Assembly (NCBI RefSeq): GCF_000518665.1
Contig: NZ_JAEA01000002.1
Coordinates: forward strand, 124,001 to 188,000
Reading direction: 5' to 3'
Origin: Microvirga flocculans ATCC BAA-817
GTDB lineage: Bacteria; Pseudomonadota; Alphaproteobacteria; Rhizobiales; Beijerinckiaceae
DNA length: 64,000 nucleotides
The first letter of the stretch is position 1; every line of letters begins with the position of its first letter. This document shows positions 35,142 to 42,535 of this stretch, in pieces. Both the position numbers and the translations under genes were made by a program. Below the pieces are notes generated by a model, which worked only from the letters and a program-made list of their open reading frames with translations, was not told where the DNA came from and did not search any database.

Positions 35142-36832
35142 TGGCTTCTTCTTCGTTCTATCAGAACAACCCCACGCCTTCTAAGGTCGAGGACCTTGAG
35201 AAGCTCGTGGAAACCGTTGAGGAGTATGCCGATCAGGTTGAGGCGGATCGAAACTCCGCCCAACAGTTTGCTGACGCTGCGGAGCAGAGTGCAACCAACG
35301 CGGCCAATAGCGCCACGGCGGCGGCTAACTCTGCCTCTGCGGCCAATACCTCCAAGATCAACGCGGCTGCTTCTGAGTCCAATGCGGCTCTTTCGGCTGG
35401 TGCTGCGGCTGCGAGTGAAGCGGCGGCGGCCCTGAGTGAAGCCAATGCTGCCGCAAGTGCGGATCAGGCGGCTCAGAACGCCGAGGAAGTTGGTGATCTT
35501 CTCAATGACGCCAATGCGGCTAAGGATGCTGCCCAAGACTCCGCTTCTGCGGCTGCGAATAGCGCCTCACAGGCTCTAAGCTACCGCAACACGGCTGAGA
35601 GCCACAAGAACGCTGCGGCTACCTCTGCGGGTAACGCCGCGACTTCTGAGGCTAACGCTCTGGCGTCCAAGAACGCTGCGGCTGCTTCTGCGTCCACTGC
35701 GGAGGCTCATAAGAACGCCGCTGCGGCCTCTGCGACGACCGCTGAGAGCCATAAGAACGCTGCGGCTACCTCTGCCTCCAATGCGGCGGGATCGGCTTCT
35801 ACGGCCACGACAAAGGCTTCTGAGGCGTCCTCAAGTGCTGCCTCTGCCTTGGCGTCCAAGAACGCTGCGGCGGTGAGTGAAGCTAATGCGGCTGATAGTG
35901 CCGATGCGGCTGCGGCGAGTGCCGATCTTGCGGCTTATAACGCTGCCACGGCTGATGTTCGCACGAACCTCCCGAACGTGTTCTCTGAGACACAGTATAT
36001 CGCAAACAGCTATCCGTACTTAGCCCTTCATGAGACAGGCGGTCCCTCAGGTAATGAGATTCTCCGTATCGGTTATGAGGGCGGTGTCTTTTGGGCCGCT
36101 TCTGTGGACGCCGCTGATGTTTCATGGGGTAGGGATATCCTGTGGATGGACGTGCCTAACGGTGAGTTCTGGTTCGGTCCTCACGAGGCATGGCACCGAG
36201 GAAGCATTGACTTCGTTGGAATGATCCTCCCGTTTGCTGGTGGTGATGACGCGAAGATTCCTCCAAGGTTCATCCTGTGTGACGGGCGAAACGTTTCCCG
36301 TACGACCTATGTAAAGCTCTTTGAGCGCATTGGAACCACATGGGGTGTCGGTGACGGCTCTACTACGTTCACTATCCCCGATCTTCGTGGTCGTACCCTC
36401 TTCGGTAGGGATCGTGGCGTAAACCGAATCAACTCCTACCTTGGGGACGCTGTTGGTTCCGTTGGTGGCGATCAGCGACCGCACAACCATACCCATACAG
36501 GGTCGGGTAACACTGGCAACGAGTCTGCTGACCACGCTCACTACATGGAGTTCTGGTCTGGTATCGCTGGCGATCACGCGCACACCTACTATGTGTCGGA
36601 TGCGAACAACGGTGGTGGTGGTTCTCAGTACCAGGACACCGCAACCCTACAACGCGCTGCTACCACTAGCACGAACGGTGCCCACCAACACTTGATTGCT
36701 GGTTGGACCGGAAGTCGGAGTGCCGCTCACTACCACTCCTACTCGTTCACCACTAGCGCGTTCGGTGGGGGTGCGTCTGGCAACATTCCTCCTGCCGCCG
36801 TCGTCAACTATCTGATCTATGCAGGTGTCTAA
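35141..36832 (+). CDS. Tail fibre with alanine-rich helical shaft and collar/His-X-His tip
   Basis: The 563-residue protein begins MASSSFYQNNPTPSKVEDLE. Residues 30-270 are an alanine-rich helical shaft of repeats such as AESHKNAAATSA and ASKNAAAASA. A collar domain follows (VGMILPFAGGDDAKIPPRFILC in two blocks, then TIPDLRGRTLFG) near residues 365-430. The glycine-rich tip has HNHTH, HAH, HAH, HQH and HYH motifs. It shares domain plan with the fibre at 17845 but has a much longer shaft. It probably contacts the cell surface. Confidence 0.85.
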   Translation: MASSSFYQNNPTPSKVEDLEKLVETVEEYADQVEADRNSAQQFADAAEQSATNAANSATAAANSASAANTSKINAAASESNAALSAGAAAASEAAAALSEANAAASADQAAQNAEEVGDLLNDANAAKDAAQDSASAAANSASQALSYRNTAESHKNAAATSAGNAATSEANALASKNAAAASASTAEAHKNAAAASATTAESHKNAAATSASNAAGSASTATTKASEASSSAASALASKNAAAVSEANAADSADAAAASADLAAYNAATADVRTNLPNVFSETQYIANSYPYLALHETGGPSGNEILRIGYEGGVFWAASVDAADVSWGRDILWMDVPNGEFWFGPHEAWHRGSIDFVGMILPFAGGDDAKIPPRFILCDGRNVSRTTYVKLFERIGTTWGVGDGSTTFTIPDLRGRTLFGRDRGVNRINSYLGDAVGSVGGDQRPHNHTHTGSGNTGNESADHAHYMEFWSGIAGDHAHTYYVSDANNGGGGSQYQDTATLQRAATTSTNGAHQHLIAGWTGSRSAAHYHSYSFTTSAFGGGASGNIPPAAVVNYLIYAGV

Positions 36833-37413
36833 TGCTTGTAATTCCCTATGAACTCTATGAGAGCTACCAAGGGACGCTTGAGGCGCGAGTGGAGGCTTTC
36901 AAGGCCGCACTCGCCCATCATGCGACTACGGTAGACGAACCCGCTCCGATTGAAGATGCGTTGGTGGAGCGCCTTGCTCGCTCAGGTGAACCTTTTGAGA
37001 GCGCACCGCCTCCTCCTCCGAATGAAGTGGAGCCTGTGGAGCCAATCGTTATCGAGCCTGAGGAGCCGCAAGTAACCGCTGGTCAGGCCAAGGTGACTCT
37101 TGCGAGATACAAGCGCGTCCCTGTGATGGCTAACTATCTCATTGATGGTTATGTGACGGAGACTCAGGCTGTCCATGAGGATGGCACTCCGGCCTGGTTC
37201 ATCACACCTGACCCGGCTGTTGAAGGAGAAAACCTCCTTGAACTCACGGAGGCTGTGATCGCTCAGTACCCGCTCGATATCCGCATGTGGTATCAGGCGG
37301 CTCTCCATTGGAAGAAGAGTAACCCATACGTTCGTGGCATTGCCCTGGAACTTGGGCTGACAGACGAACACCTAGACGAGTTGTTCTTCTACGCATCTCA
37401 GCTTGAGGAGTGA
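36832..37413 (+). CDS. Fibre-associated or tail assembly protein
   Basis: The 193-residue acidic product has a proline-rich linker (ESAPPPPPNEVEPVEP). Its C-terminal helical part ends ALHWKKSNPYVRGIALELGL with TDEHLDELF following, a pattern I associate with small proteins encoded after phage fibres. The start overlaps the fibre stop (TAATG). A chaperone or fibre-linked role is inferred. Confidence 0.55.
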   Translation: MLVIPYELYESYQGTLEARVEAFKAALAHHATTVDEPAPIEDALVERLARSGEPFESAPPPPPNEVEPVEPIVIEPEEPQVTAGQAKVTLARYKRVPVMANYLIDGYVTETQAVHEDGTPAWFITPDPAVEGENLLELTEAVIAQYPLDIRMWYQAALHWKKSNPYVRGIALELGLTDEHLDELFFYASQLEE

Positions 37414-37429
37414 CATACAGACTACTATG
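37413..37429 (+). promoter_or_regulatory. T7-like phage promoter P4, before the lysis genes
   Basis: ACATACAGACTACTATG is followed by GGGAGG, very like the T7 promoter and its GGGAGA start. The run-on sequence forms the hairpin at 37430. The same promoter-plus-hairpin occurs on the other strand at 51436-51472. Confidence 0.65.
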
Positions 37430-37456
37430 GGAGGTCCTTAGGGGCCTCCTTTTTTT
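37430..37456 (+). terminator. Hairpin plus T-run at the start of the lysis transcript
   Basis: GGAGGTCC pairs with GGGCCTCC around a TTAG loop and is followed by seven T residues. It can end the fibre transcript. It would also be the 5' stem-loop of a transcript starting at P4, like the stem-loop at the 5' end of T7 gene 10 mRNA. Confidence 0.7.
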
Positions 37457-37467
37457 CGAGGACTCCC

Positions 37468-38208
37468 ATGAAAATCACATACAACCGTGACCGCTTCTTC
37501 GCGGCCATTAAACCCATCTATGGGAAGTTCACGCAGGACCAAGTGGATGGTCTTAACTATCTCTTGGACGCTTGGGAGACGCATTACCCGAATGGTTCTC
37601 TCAAGTTCCTGGCGTACTGCCTTGCTACCGCCTACCACGAGACGAACACGACCATGCAGCCTGTCATTGAGGCTTACTGGCTGTCTGAGGGATGGCGGCA
37701 ACGGAATCTCCGTTATTACCCGTTCTATGGACGCGGCTATGTCCAGCTAACGTGGGACTACAATTACGAGAAGGCTCAGAAGCGTCTCAAGGAACTCTTC
37801 GGTATCGAAGTGGACCTCGTGAAGTCCCCGGCCAAAGCCTGTGACCCATACCTGGCTGCCCTCATCCTCTACGTAGGATGCACGGAGGGATGGTTTACGG
37901 GGAAGAAGCTGGTTGACTACTTCGCTGGTGACAAAGCCGACCCAATCAATGCCAGACGCATTGTGAACGGCACGGACGAGGCGAAGAAGATCGCTGGTCA
38001 CTACCACACCTTCGTAAAGGCTCTTTTGGCCTCTGAGGAGAAAAGGGAATCAAAACCTTTACCTGTAGAAACGCCACAGACGCCAAAAGTAGAAAGCCCG
38101 AAGGTGATTGTACCTGAGGAAATTGCCCAAAATAAAGAAAAAACCGATACTGAGCCTAAACAGGCCAGCATCTTATCTCTATTCTTCAAGTTATTTGGAG
38201 TAGGCTAA
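37468..38208 (+). CDS. Endolysin, glycoside hydrolase family 19-like
   Basis: The 246-residue protein begins MKITYNRDRFFAAIKPIYG. The catalytic glutamate is probably E58 in AYHETN, with RYYPFYGRGYVQLTWDYNY near residues 86-104, the conserved GH19/endolysin block. It should cleave peptidoglycan at the end of infection. The last 60 residues are low-complexity and charged, ending in a hydrophobic tail (SILSLFFKLFGVG) that may interact with the membrane. It is coupled to the holin gene by TAATG. Confidence 0.9.
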   Translation: MKITYNRDRFFAAIKPIYGKFTQDQVDGLNYLLDAWETHYPNGSLKFLAYCLATAYHETNTTMQPVIEAYWLSEGWRQRNLRYYPFYGRGYVQLTWDYNYEKAQKRLKELFGIEVDLVKSPAKACDPYLAALILYVGCTEGWFTGKKLVDYFAGDKADPINARRIVNGTDEAKKIAGHYHTFVKALLASEEKRESKPLPVETPQTPKVESPKVIVPEEIAQNKEKTDTEPKQASILSLFFKLFGVG

Positions 38209-38579
38209 TGGTTACAGAAACCATTGTTAAATTCGTGCTGAAGGAGGTTAAGGACCTGATCCTTCCTGAGCTTACGAAGGCTGTGGAGGCGAACCCTCCT
38301 GCGACCCCTGAGGAGGCCAAGGCTCTTGCCGAGGCGAAGCTAGCTCAGGCCCTCTCGCAGATGGACCTTTCCAAGCTCGACCTTCAGTCTAGCTCCAGCT
38401 TCCGAGCGAACTGGCGCTCCTTCATTGGATGGATCGCTGGTGCCTCGTTGGCTTACGAGCTTCTCGTGCGCCCGATCACGACGTTCATTCTGGTGAACTG
38501 GTTTGAGGGTGCTTCTGTGCTGCCTCCCGCTCCTGCGGAGTTCTGGCGCGTTCTCATTGGAATCGTGGGGCTAGGCTAA
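38208..38579 (+). CDS. Holin (3TM holin family-like)
   Basis: The 123-residue protein has an amphipathic N-terminal half (LKEVKDLILPELTKAVEANP). Hydrophobic segments follow (SFIGWIAGASLAYELLVRPI, TTFILVNWF, FWRVLIGIVGLG). The order and the RP pair fit the holin family first named from gene-transfer agents. It should permeabilise the inner membrane and release the endolysin encoded just upstream. It is coupled to the next gene by TAATG. Confidence 0.75.
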   Translation: MVTETIVKFVLKEVKDLILPELTKAVEANPPATPEEAKALAEAKLAQALSQMDLSKLDLQSSSSFRANWRSFIGWIAGASLAYELLVRPITTFILVNWFEGASVLPPAPAEFWRVLIGIVGLG

Positions 38580-38824
38580 TGAACGGAGCTATCCAGTGGT
38601 CTGACGTACTGACCATCATCGGCCCGACAGTGGCCGCAGCCCTCGCCATCTATGGATGGGCAGAGAAACAGTTCACCGCAATCAGGAAGGAACACTCCCT
38701 GTTCCGTGAGGAGGTTGCGAAGGAATATGTCTCCCACTCGACTCTTGAGAAGTTTGAGGAGCGGCTCCTGGCCGCAATCGACAAGCTTGGAGACAGGTTA
38801 GATAATTTCGTAGCGAACAGATAA
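38579..38824 (+). CDS. Lysis-block membrane protein with coiled coil
   Basis: The 81-residue protein has one N-terminal transmembrane helix (VLTIIGPTVAAALAIYGWA). A charged coiled-coil tail follows (EKFEERLLAAIDKLGDRLDN). This topology suits an antiholin, a spanin-like factor or a second holin. No lipoprotein partner is encoded here. It is the last gene of the rightward block, with its stop at the central terminator. Confidence 0.65.
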   Translation: MNGAIQWSDVLTIIGPTVAAALAIYGWAEKQFTAIRKEHSLFREEVAKEYVSHSTLEKFEERLLAAIDKLGDRLDNFVANR

Positions 38825-38879
38825 AAAAAACCGATAGAGGAACCAAGGGATATCCCAAGGCTCTCTATCGGTTTTTTTT
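38823..38879. terminator. Central bidirectional terminator between convergent blocks
   Basis: AAAAAAAACCGATAGAG is complemented by CTCTATCGGTTTTTTTT, with an inner GGGATATCCC palindrome. The long A and T runs serve both directions, separating the structural block from the polymerase/replication block. Confidence 0.92.
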
Positions 38880-38881
38880 CG

Positions 38882-39010
38882 TTACATGACGATCTTCAAG
38901 ATCATCTCAAGGACCGTGAGGTTATACAGGGCCACGAGGAGATGCCGCGCTGCGGGAGTCTCCAAGGTCCAGTCAACGTAACGGGTCCAGTAGTCAACAA
39001 TCGTACTCAT
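38882..39010 (-). CDS. 42-residue phage peptide after the ribonucleotide reductase
   Basis: The frame starts at an ATG overlapping the reductase stop (ATGA) and encodes MSTIVDYWTRYVDWTLETPA, followed by a hydrophobic C-terminal half (LLVALYNLTVLEMILKIVM). Coupling and full use of the gap to the terminator support it. It may be membrane-associated. Function is unknown. Confidence 0.5.
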   Translation of the reverse strand: MSTIVDYWTRYVDWTLETPAARHLLVALYNLTVLEMILKIVM

Positions 39011-40998
39011 CGGATGGGGCAAGCTCCTGTTGCACAATCGGCGTCCAGGGCATCGTCCATGGTTCCCGAGCTAGTCAGGTTCACGGAGCGAAGCTCGTTC
39101 GCGTAGTTGTAGAAGGTGTCCTTATCCACGACCTCCTGAGGGAGATACGGGTAGCCGAGGTCCTCTGCCGTCTTGGTCGGGTCCGTCCTGAACAGGAACG
39201 ACACACCAACGTACGTGTCCCAATTACGGTCGATCCAATCGACAATCTCAGGGACCTCAGAGGGGTCATAGCTCACCGTGATCGAACAGTTATGCTGAAC
39301 GTAGTGGTCCATCATGAACTTGTACCGATCAAGCTGACTAACAGCAGACTCAAGATTGACGTGCTTGCCATCAACAGTGTCAAAATCAACATCCTCCCAC
39401 GATACGGGGAAGGTGATAAGAACAGCGTCAGAGGCATAAGGATCGTCAAATACGCGATAGCCAGCTTCACGACAGATATCCACAAGGGGGTCATGCTTGC
39501 TGAACCTCACATTGTTGAAGATATAGCGACCGAGAGGACGATGGATGCCCTCAGTGGTGTCCATGATCTTCGAGAGGGTGCCAGAAGGCTTGATGGTCGT
39601 TACAGCCTGTGACCGGGGGAGGTTAAGCTCATCAGCCATCTTCCACGAGCCACGCACAGCCGTACGCTTCACGCACGACACATGCTCTGCGCTGTGCTGG
39701 TACTCCCACCGCACGATACCCGTAAGGCCCACGCCAGTCAGACGTAGAAACTCATTGAGTTCGTGCCAAGTGCTCTGAAGCACCCCATCGCGTAGGTCCA
39801 CACACGTTTGGCGGTAGTTTGCACGAGCAACCAGATAGACCGCTTCGATAAGCCCATTCCAATCTCCATTGAACTTCGCAAGATCGACCTCAACCAGATT
39901 ACAGAAGCTCTTGTTGCCGAGGAGAATCTCCGCGCAAGGGTTACAGCCCTTGAACCAAGGCGCTCTTGTGAGAGCCGTAGTCGCGTTGATGAACCCTGGC
40001 TCCGAGCCTCCGCTCTCCACGATCATGTCGAAGATGGAGGTCAGATCGTTTCGAGTGGGCTTGTGGTAGAATAGGAGGCTGTTATTGGATTGGGCTCGCT
40101 GAGGATTATCAATCCAGTGGTCCTTCTTCGCCGTGGCAAATGCCGACCACTCAGGATCACCGTACGGGACAAGAGCAATCTCAGCCGACCTTCGGGAAGA
40201 AAGTGTCGTTCCCAAATGGTTGAGAATGTCGAGAATGTCGATACGTGTAAGAAGTCTACCCGCTCTGTGATTGAGTAGGGTGACGATTGCCTCCATGGCT
40301 TTGCTGATAGTCTCATCTCCTGAGCTAATCCAACCATAGCCAGAAAGACGAATACCCGCAGGGCGGATTTCACTGAAGTCAAGGATGAGGCGATCACACG
40401 GCCTCTTGTTCGCAAGAAGCTTACCGGGGAGCTTTGCCCAAGCTTCTGCGCTATCACCGACAACGATTTTCCAAACAAGTCTGTGGCCCTCCTGTGTGAA
40501 AGTTTCGACGTTCTGTTCGTTACCCTTCGCATTGGGGTCCGTCTTGGTGGACCGCACAACCTGAAGCTCAACGGGCTTACTGAAGCCACTCAGGACGCCC
40601 ACGATAGGCTCAAAGCCCACGCCGCAGCCTTGCAGGAGCAACCAGAACTGATCGACGGTATCGTGAACAGTTTCGGTGCGCCCGAAGCTACAGTTGAACA
40701 TGGACGCCTCACGGCGCTTCGCTACATCGGTGCCGCCCAACCAGAGGGTACGGCCAGAAGTGGTGACTTTGCGCTGAAGCATGAGGCTCCGAAGAGACTC
40801 AAGCTCCAACACCTGAGCGGGACGCAGAGCCTTGCCCTGCGCCCGTTCCCAAAGCCACCGCTGATGACCGATCACGCGGTCAACAGTCTCCTCCCACGTC
40901 TCAAAGATCGTTCCGGCGCTGTCCAACGGCCTGTTGTACGTGCGGCGGGTAATCACCTGAGCGCGTGTGGAGGGGACGAATAGCGGTGCGTTATTCAT
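39007..40998 (-). CDS. nrdJ: Adenosylcobalamin-dependent (class II) ribonucleotide reductase, monomeric type
   Basis: The 663-residue enzyme reduces ribonucleotides for phage DNA synthesis. Features of the monomeric B12-dependent triphosphate reductase type include the first active-site cysteine in MFNCSFG near residue 100, the radical/active-site block FKGCNPCAEILL near 350, and FCNLVEVDL. The redox-active C-terminal cysteine pair is in DCATGACPIR. No NrdB-like subunit is encoded, as expected for class II. The glutaredoxin at 45808 may reduce the C-terminal pair. A cobalamin supply by the host is implied. Confidence 0.92.
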   Translation of the reverse strand: MNNAPLFVPSTRAQVITRRTYNRPLDSAGTIFETWEETVDRVIGHQRWLWERAQGKALRPAQVLELESLRSLMLQRKVTTSGRTLWLGGTDVAKRREASMFNCSFGRTETVHDTVDQFWLLLQGCGVGFEPIVGVLSGFSKPVELQVVRSTKTDPNAKGNEQNVETFTQEGHRLVWKIVVGDSAEAWAKLPGKLLANKRPCDRLILDFSEIRPAGIRLSGYGWISSGDETISKAMEAIVTLLNHRAGRLLTRIDILDILNHLGTTLSSRRSAEIALVPYGDPEWSAFATAKKDHWIDNPQRAQSNNSLLFYHKPTRNDLTSIFDMIVESGGSEPGFINATTALTRAPWFKGCNPCAEILLGNKSFCNLVEVDLAKFNGDWNGLIEAVYLVARANYRQTCVDLRDGVLQSTWHELNEFLRLTGVGLTGIVRWEYQHSAEHVSCVKRTAVRGSWKMADELNLPRSQAVTTIKPSGTLSKIMDTTEGIHRPLGRYIFNNVRFSKHDPLVDICREAGYRVFDDPYASDAVLITFPVSWEDVDFDTVDGKHVNLESAVSQLDRYKFMMDHYVQHNCSITVSYDPSEVPEIVDWIDRNWDTYVGVSFLFRTDPTKTAEDLGYPYLPQEVVDKDTFYNYANELRSVNLTSSGTMDDALDADCATGACPIR

Positions 40999-41000
40999 AT

Positions 41001-41019
41001 GTGATACAACCTCGTATGT
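41001..41019 (-). promoter_or_regulatory. T7-like phage promoter P7, before the reductase gene
   Basis: ACATACGAGGTTGTATC on the minus strand matches the consensus in the -16 to -10 part and is close to the site at 52664. It lies just before the nrdJ start. Confidence 0.5.
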
Positions 41020-41021
41020 TA

Positions 41022-41177
41022 TTAGTCGTTATTTGAGGAGTCCTCCTGGGTATCATCAGAACCCATGAGAGTTACGATGACCTCCTGTGCTGCCTCGATG
41101 GCCTTGTCCTGCTCCCAAGCGAAGTAGAGGAGGCCAAGGTTGAGCGTCAGAGACGCCCCAAGGATGAACGTCAGCAT
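41022..41177 (-). CDS. 51-residue membrane peptide
   Basis: The frame encodes an N-terminal hydrophobic helix (MLTFILGASLTLNLGLLYFA) and a charged acidic tail (GSDDTQEDSSNND). Its start overlaps the preceding stop (TGATG). It is the last of three tiny membrane-protein genes in a coupled string. Function is unknown. Confidence 0.6.
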   Translation of the reverse strand: MLTFILGASLTLNLGLLYFAWEQDKAIEAAQEVIVTLMGSDDTQEDSSNND

Positions 41178-41353
41178 CAGTCAAGAAACGCGGCCACAGC
41201 CGCAGCCAGACCAACGAAGATGAAGGCCACGAACCAGACCGTTACGCCGAAGATGGTCGGGAGGAACACGAGCCACGCGGGGAGGCCGCTGAACATATCA
41301 ACGGCGTACCAGAGGACCGCGAGGACAACCTGAATGAGAAGAAGCCAAGGCAT
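41177..41353 (-). CDS. 58-residue two-span membrane peptide
   Basis: The frame encodes MPWLLLIQVVLAVLWYAVDM, a short loop (FSGLPAW) and a second span (FGVTVWFVAFIFVGLAAAV), ending in FLD. It sits between two other small membrane-protein genes and overlaps the downstream start (TGATG). Its role is unknown. Inner-membrane modification in early infection is possible but untested. Confidence 0.6.
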   Translation of the reverse strand: MPWLLLIQVVLAVLWYAVDMFSGLPAWLVFLPTIFGVTVWFVAFIFVGLAAAVAAFLD

Positions 41354-41355
41354 GA

Positions 41356-41442
41356 TTAGCCTCCTTTGGTGAAGTTGATTTCAATGTCGAGGAAGATGGC
41401 CCCAATAATGAGGCCAAGGACGAACATGAGGCCGTAGTACAT
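41356..41442 (-). CDS. 28-residue membrane peptide
   Basis: MYYGLMFVLGLIIGAIFLDI plus EINFTKGG is a single hydrophobic helix with a short polar tail. Its ATG overlaps the stop of the MazG-like gene (TGATG). The 28-codon size makes it uncertain alone, but the overlap and clean helix support it. Confidence 0.5.
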   Translation of the reverse strand: MYYGLMFVLGLIIGAIFLDIEINFTKGG

Positions 41443-41981
41443 CAGCCAACCAGATAGCCGGGGGCGTGAGAGGTCGAGCCGTACGCCTCAACCACGAGGT
41501 CCGTGAGAACCGGAGGAGCGTAGCTGGGTCCCTTGAGAACCTTGCCATCCTCACGGCGAACCGGCTTACCATCATCTCCGAGCTTGCTCATGTTGGACGC
41601 ATGAACACGACGGAACGCCTCTGCGAAGTTGTCCTCACCCACAACCGCGACCACGCGGGTCAGCATCATGAGGATTTCATCGGCTGCGGCATCGGTCGGT
41701 GCCAGCCCGAAGTGATGAAGGTTAATCATCAGGCCCGTAGACACGTAGAGGAGGTCTGCGGCTTCCTTCAGGACGTTGGCGAGGCTCTCCACGGTGTCAT
41801 CCGTGAGGTCGATAGCCATGGCCTCCAGAAGCTCCAGGCGCTCCTCATCCACGAGCGTCAGCCACAGATCGACCGAAGGTGGCATCTCGAAAGCCTGGAT
41901 GAACTCAGCCACAGAAGCGGCGGGGTTGAAAGACGCTGTAACGTTGCTTTGAGTGTCCACGAAAAAGTCAGTGTTGGTCAT
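41442..41981 (-). CDS. MazG-like nucleotide pyrophosphohydrolase
   Basis: The 179-residue protein from ATG 41981 (MTNTDFFVDTQSN) shows the all-alpha MazG/phosphoribosyl-ATP pyrophosphatase pattern. The EERLELLEAM helix near residues 48-57, the EAADLLYVSTGLM helix near 75-87 and the later AFRRVHASNMSKLG block provide the acidic metal ligands. GKVLKGPSYAPP follows, as is usual for phage members. It probably hydrolyses (d)NTPs or an alarmone. The start is chosen because the upstream 25 codons look non-coding. Confidence 0.82.
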   Translation of the reverse strand: MTNTDFFVDTQSNVTASFNPAASVAEFIQAFEMPPSVDLWLTLVDEERLELLEAMAIDLTDDTVESLANVLKEAADLLYVSTGLMINLHHFGLAPTDAAADEILMMLTRVVAVVGEDNFAEAFRRVHASNMSKLGDDGKPVRREDGKVLKGPSYAPPVLTDLVVEAYGSTSHAPGYLVG

Positions 41982-42234
41982 GATTGCGCTGCTCCTGTGC
42001 TGCGTATTGAAGGGATTGGTAGGTGTTGCGGCCATAGGTGTTCCTCGCATTGGCAATGAGGAGCTGGCCGAGCTTGAAGTGAAGGTGAAAGGCTTGGTCG
42101 AGGGAGATCAGTAGGGTGCCATCCTCGTTCCCGATCCATACGTCCCCATCGTCATCAATGGAGACTTCCATGGGCGAGTAGTACGCACGAGGCCCCTGTT
42201 CTCCTGCGATGCTGAAGGAGTCAGGATGGATCAT
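41968..42234 (-). CDS. Small phage protein of unknown function
   Basis: The 88-residue acidic product begins MIHPDSFSIAGEQGPRAYYS and contains VSIDDDGDVWIGNEDGTLLI, a beta-rich stretch. It overlaps the MazG-like gene by 14 bp and is itself overlapped by the preceding small gene. No family is recognised. Confidence 0.6.
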   Translation of the reverse strand: MIHPDSFSIAGEQGPRAYYSPMEVSIDDDGDVWIGNEDGTLLISLDQAFHLHFKLGQLLIANARNTYGRNTYQSLQYAAQEQRNHDQH

Positions 42235-42347
42235 TGGAAACCTCTAGCGAGAATGTCGATCCACGAAGCCGCCACCACGAAGAGGACAGGGGACACGAAA
42301 ATGACAGCCGTGATGACCCCTGAGAGTTTGAATAGGAATTGAGCCAT
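42231..42347 (-). CDS. 38-residue membrane peptide
   Basis: MAQFLFKLSGVITAVIFVSP plus VLFVVAASWIDILARGFQ is one hydrophobic helix with a short amphipathic end. Its start overlaps the preceding stop (TAATG) and its end overlaps the next start (ATGA). It is one more tiny membrane protein in this string. Confidence 0.55.
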   Translation of the reverse strand: MAQFLFKLSGVITAVIFVSPVLFVVAASWIDILARGFQ

Positions 42348-42535
42348 TAGTTCATCCTTTCTGGTGTCAGTCCTGCTTTCTGAATGAGTTCTCTGATGAG
42401 GGCCTTGCGCCACTCAATCGTCTCCTTGATGTGGTTGTACTCAGTGTAACCAACAGAGGCATCAAGGCGTCTGCGATCAGCACGGAGCTTCACAATCTGG
42501 TCGATGAGTTCGTTTTCAATTGCTTCCAGTTCCAT
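42347..42535 (-). CDS. 62-residue coiled-coil protein
   Basis: The product begins MELEAIENELIDQIVKLRAD and is almost fully helical and charged, ending ELIQKAGLTPERMN. It is linked by overlapping stop and start codons to the PhoH-like gene upstream and the 38-residue gene downstream. Function is unknown. Confidence 0.6.
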   Translation of the reverse strand: MELEAIENELIDQIVKLRADRRRLDASVGYTEYNHIKETIEWRKALIRELIQKAGLTPERMN

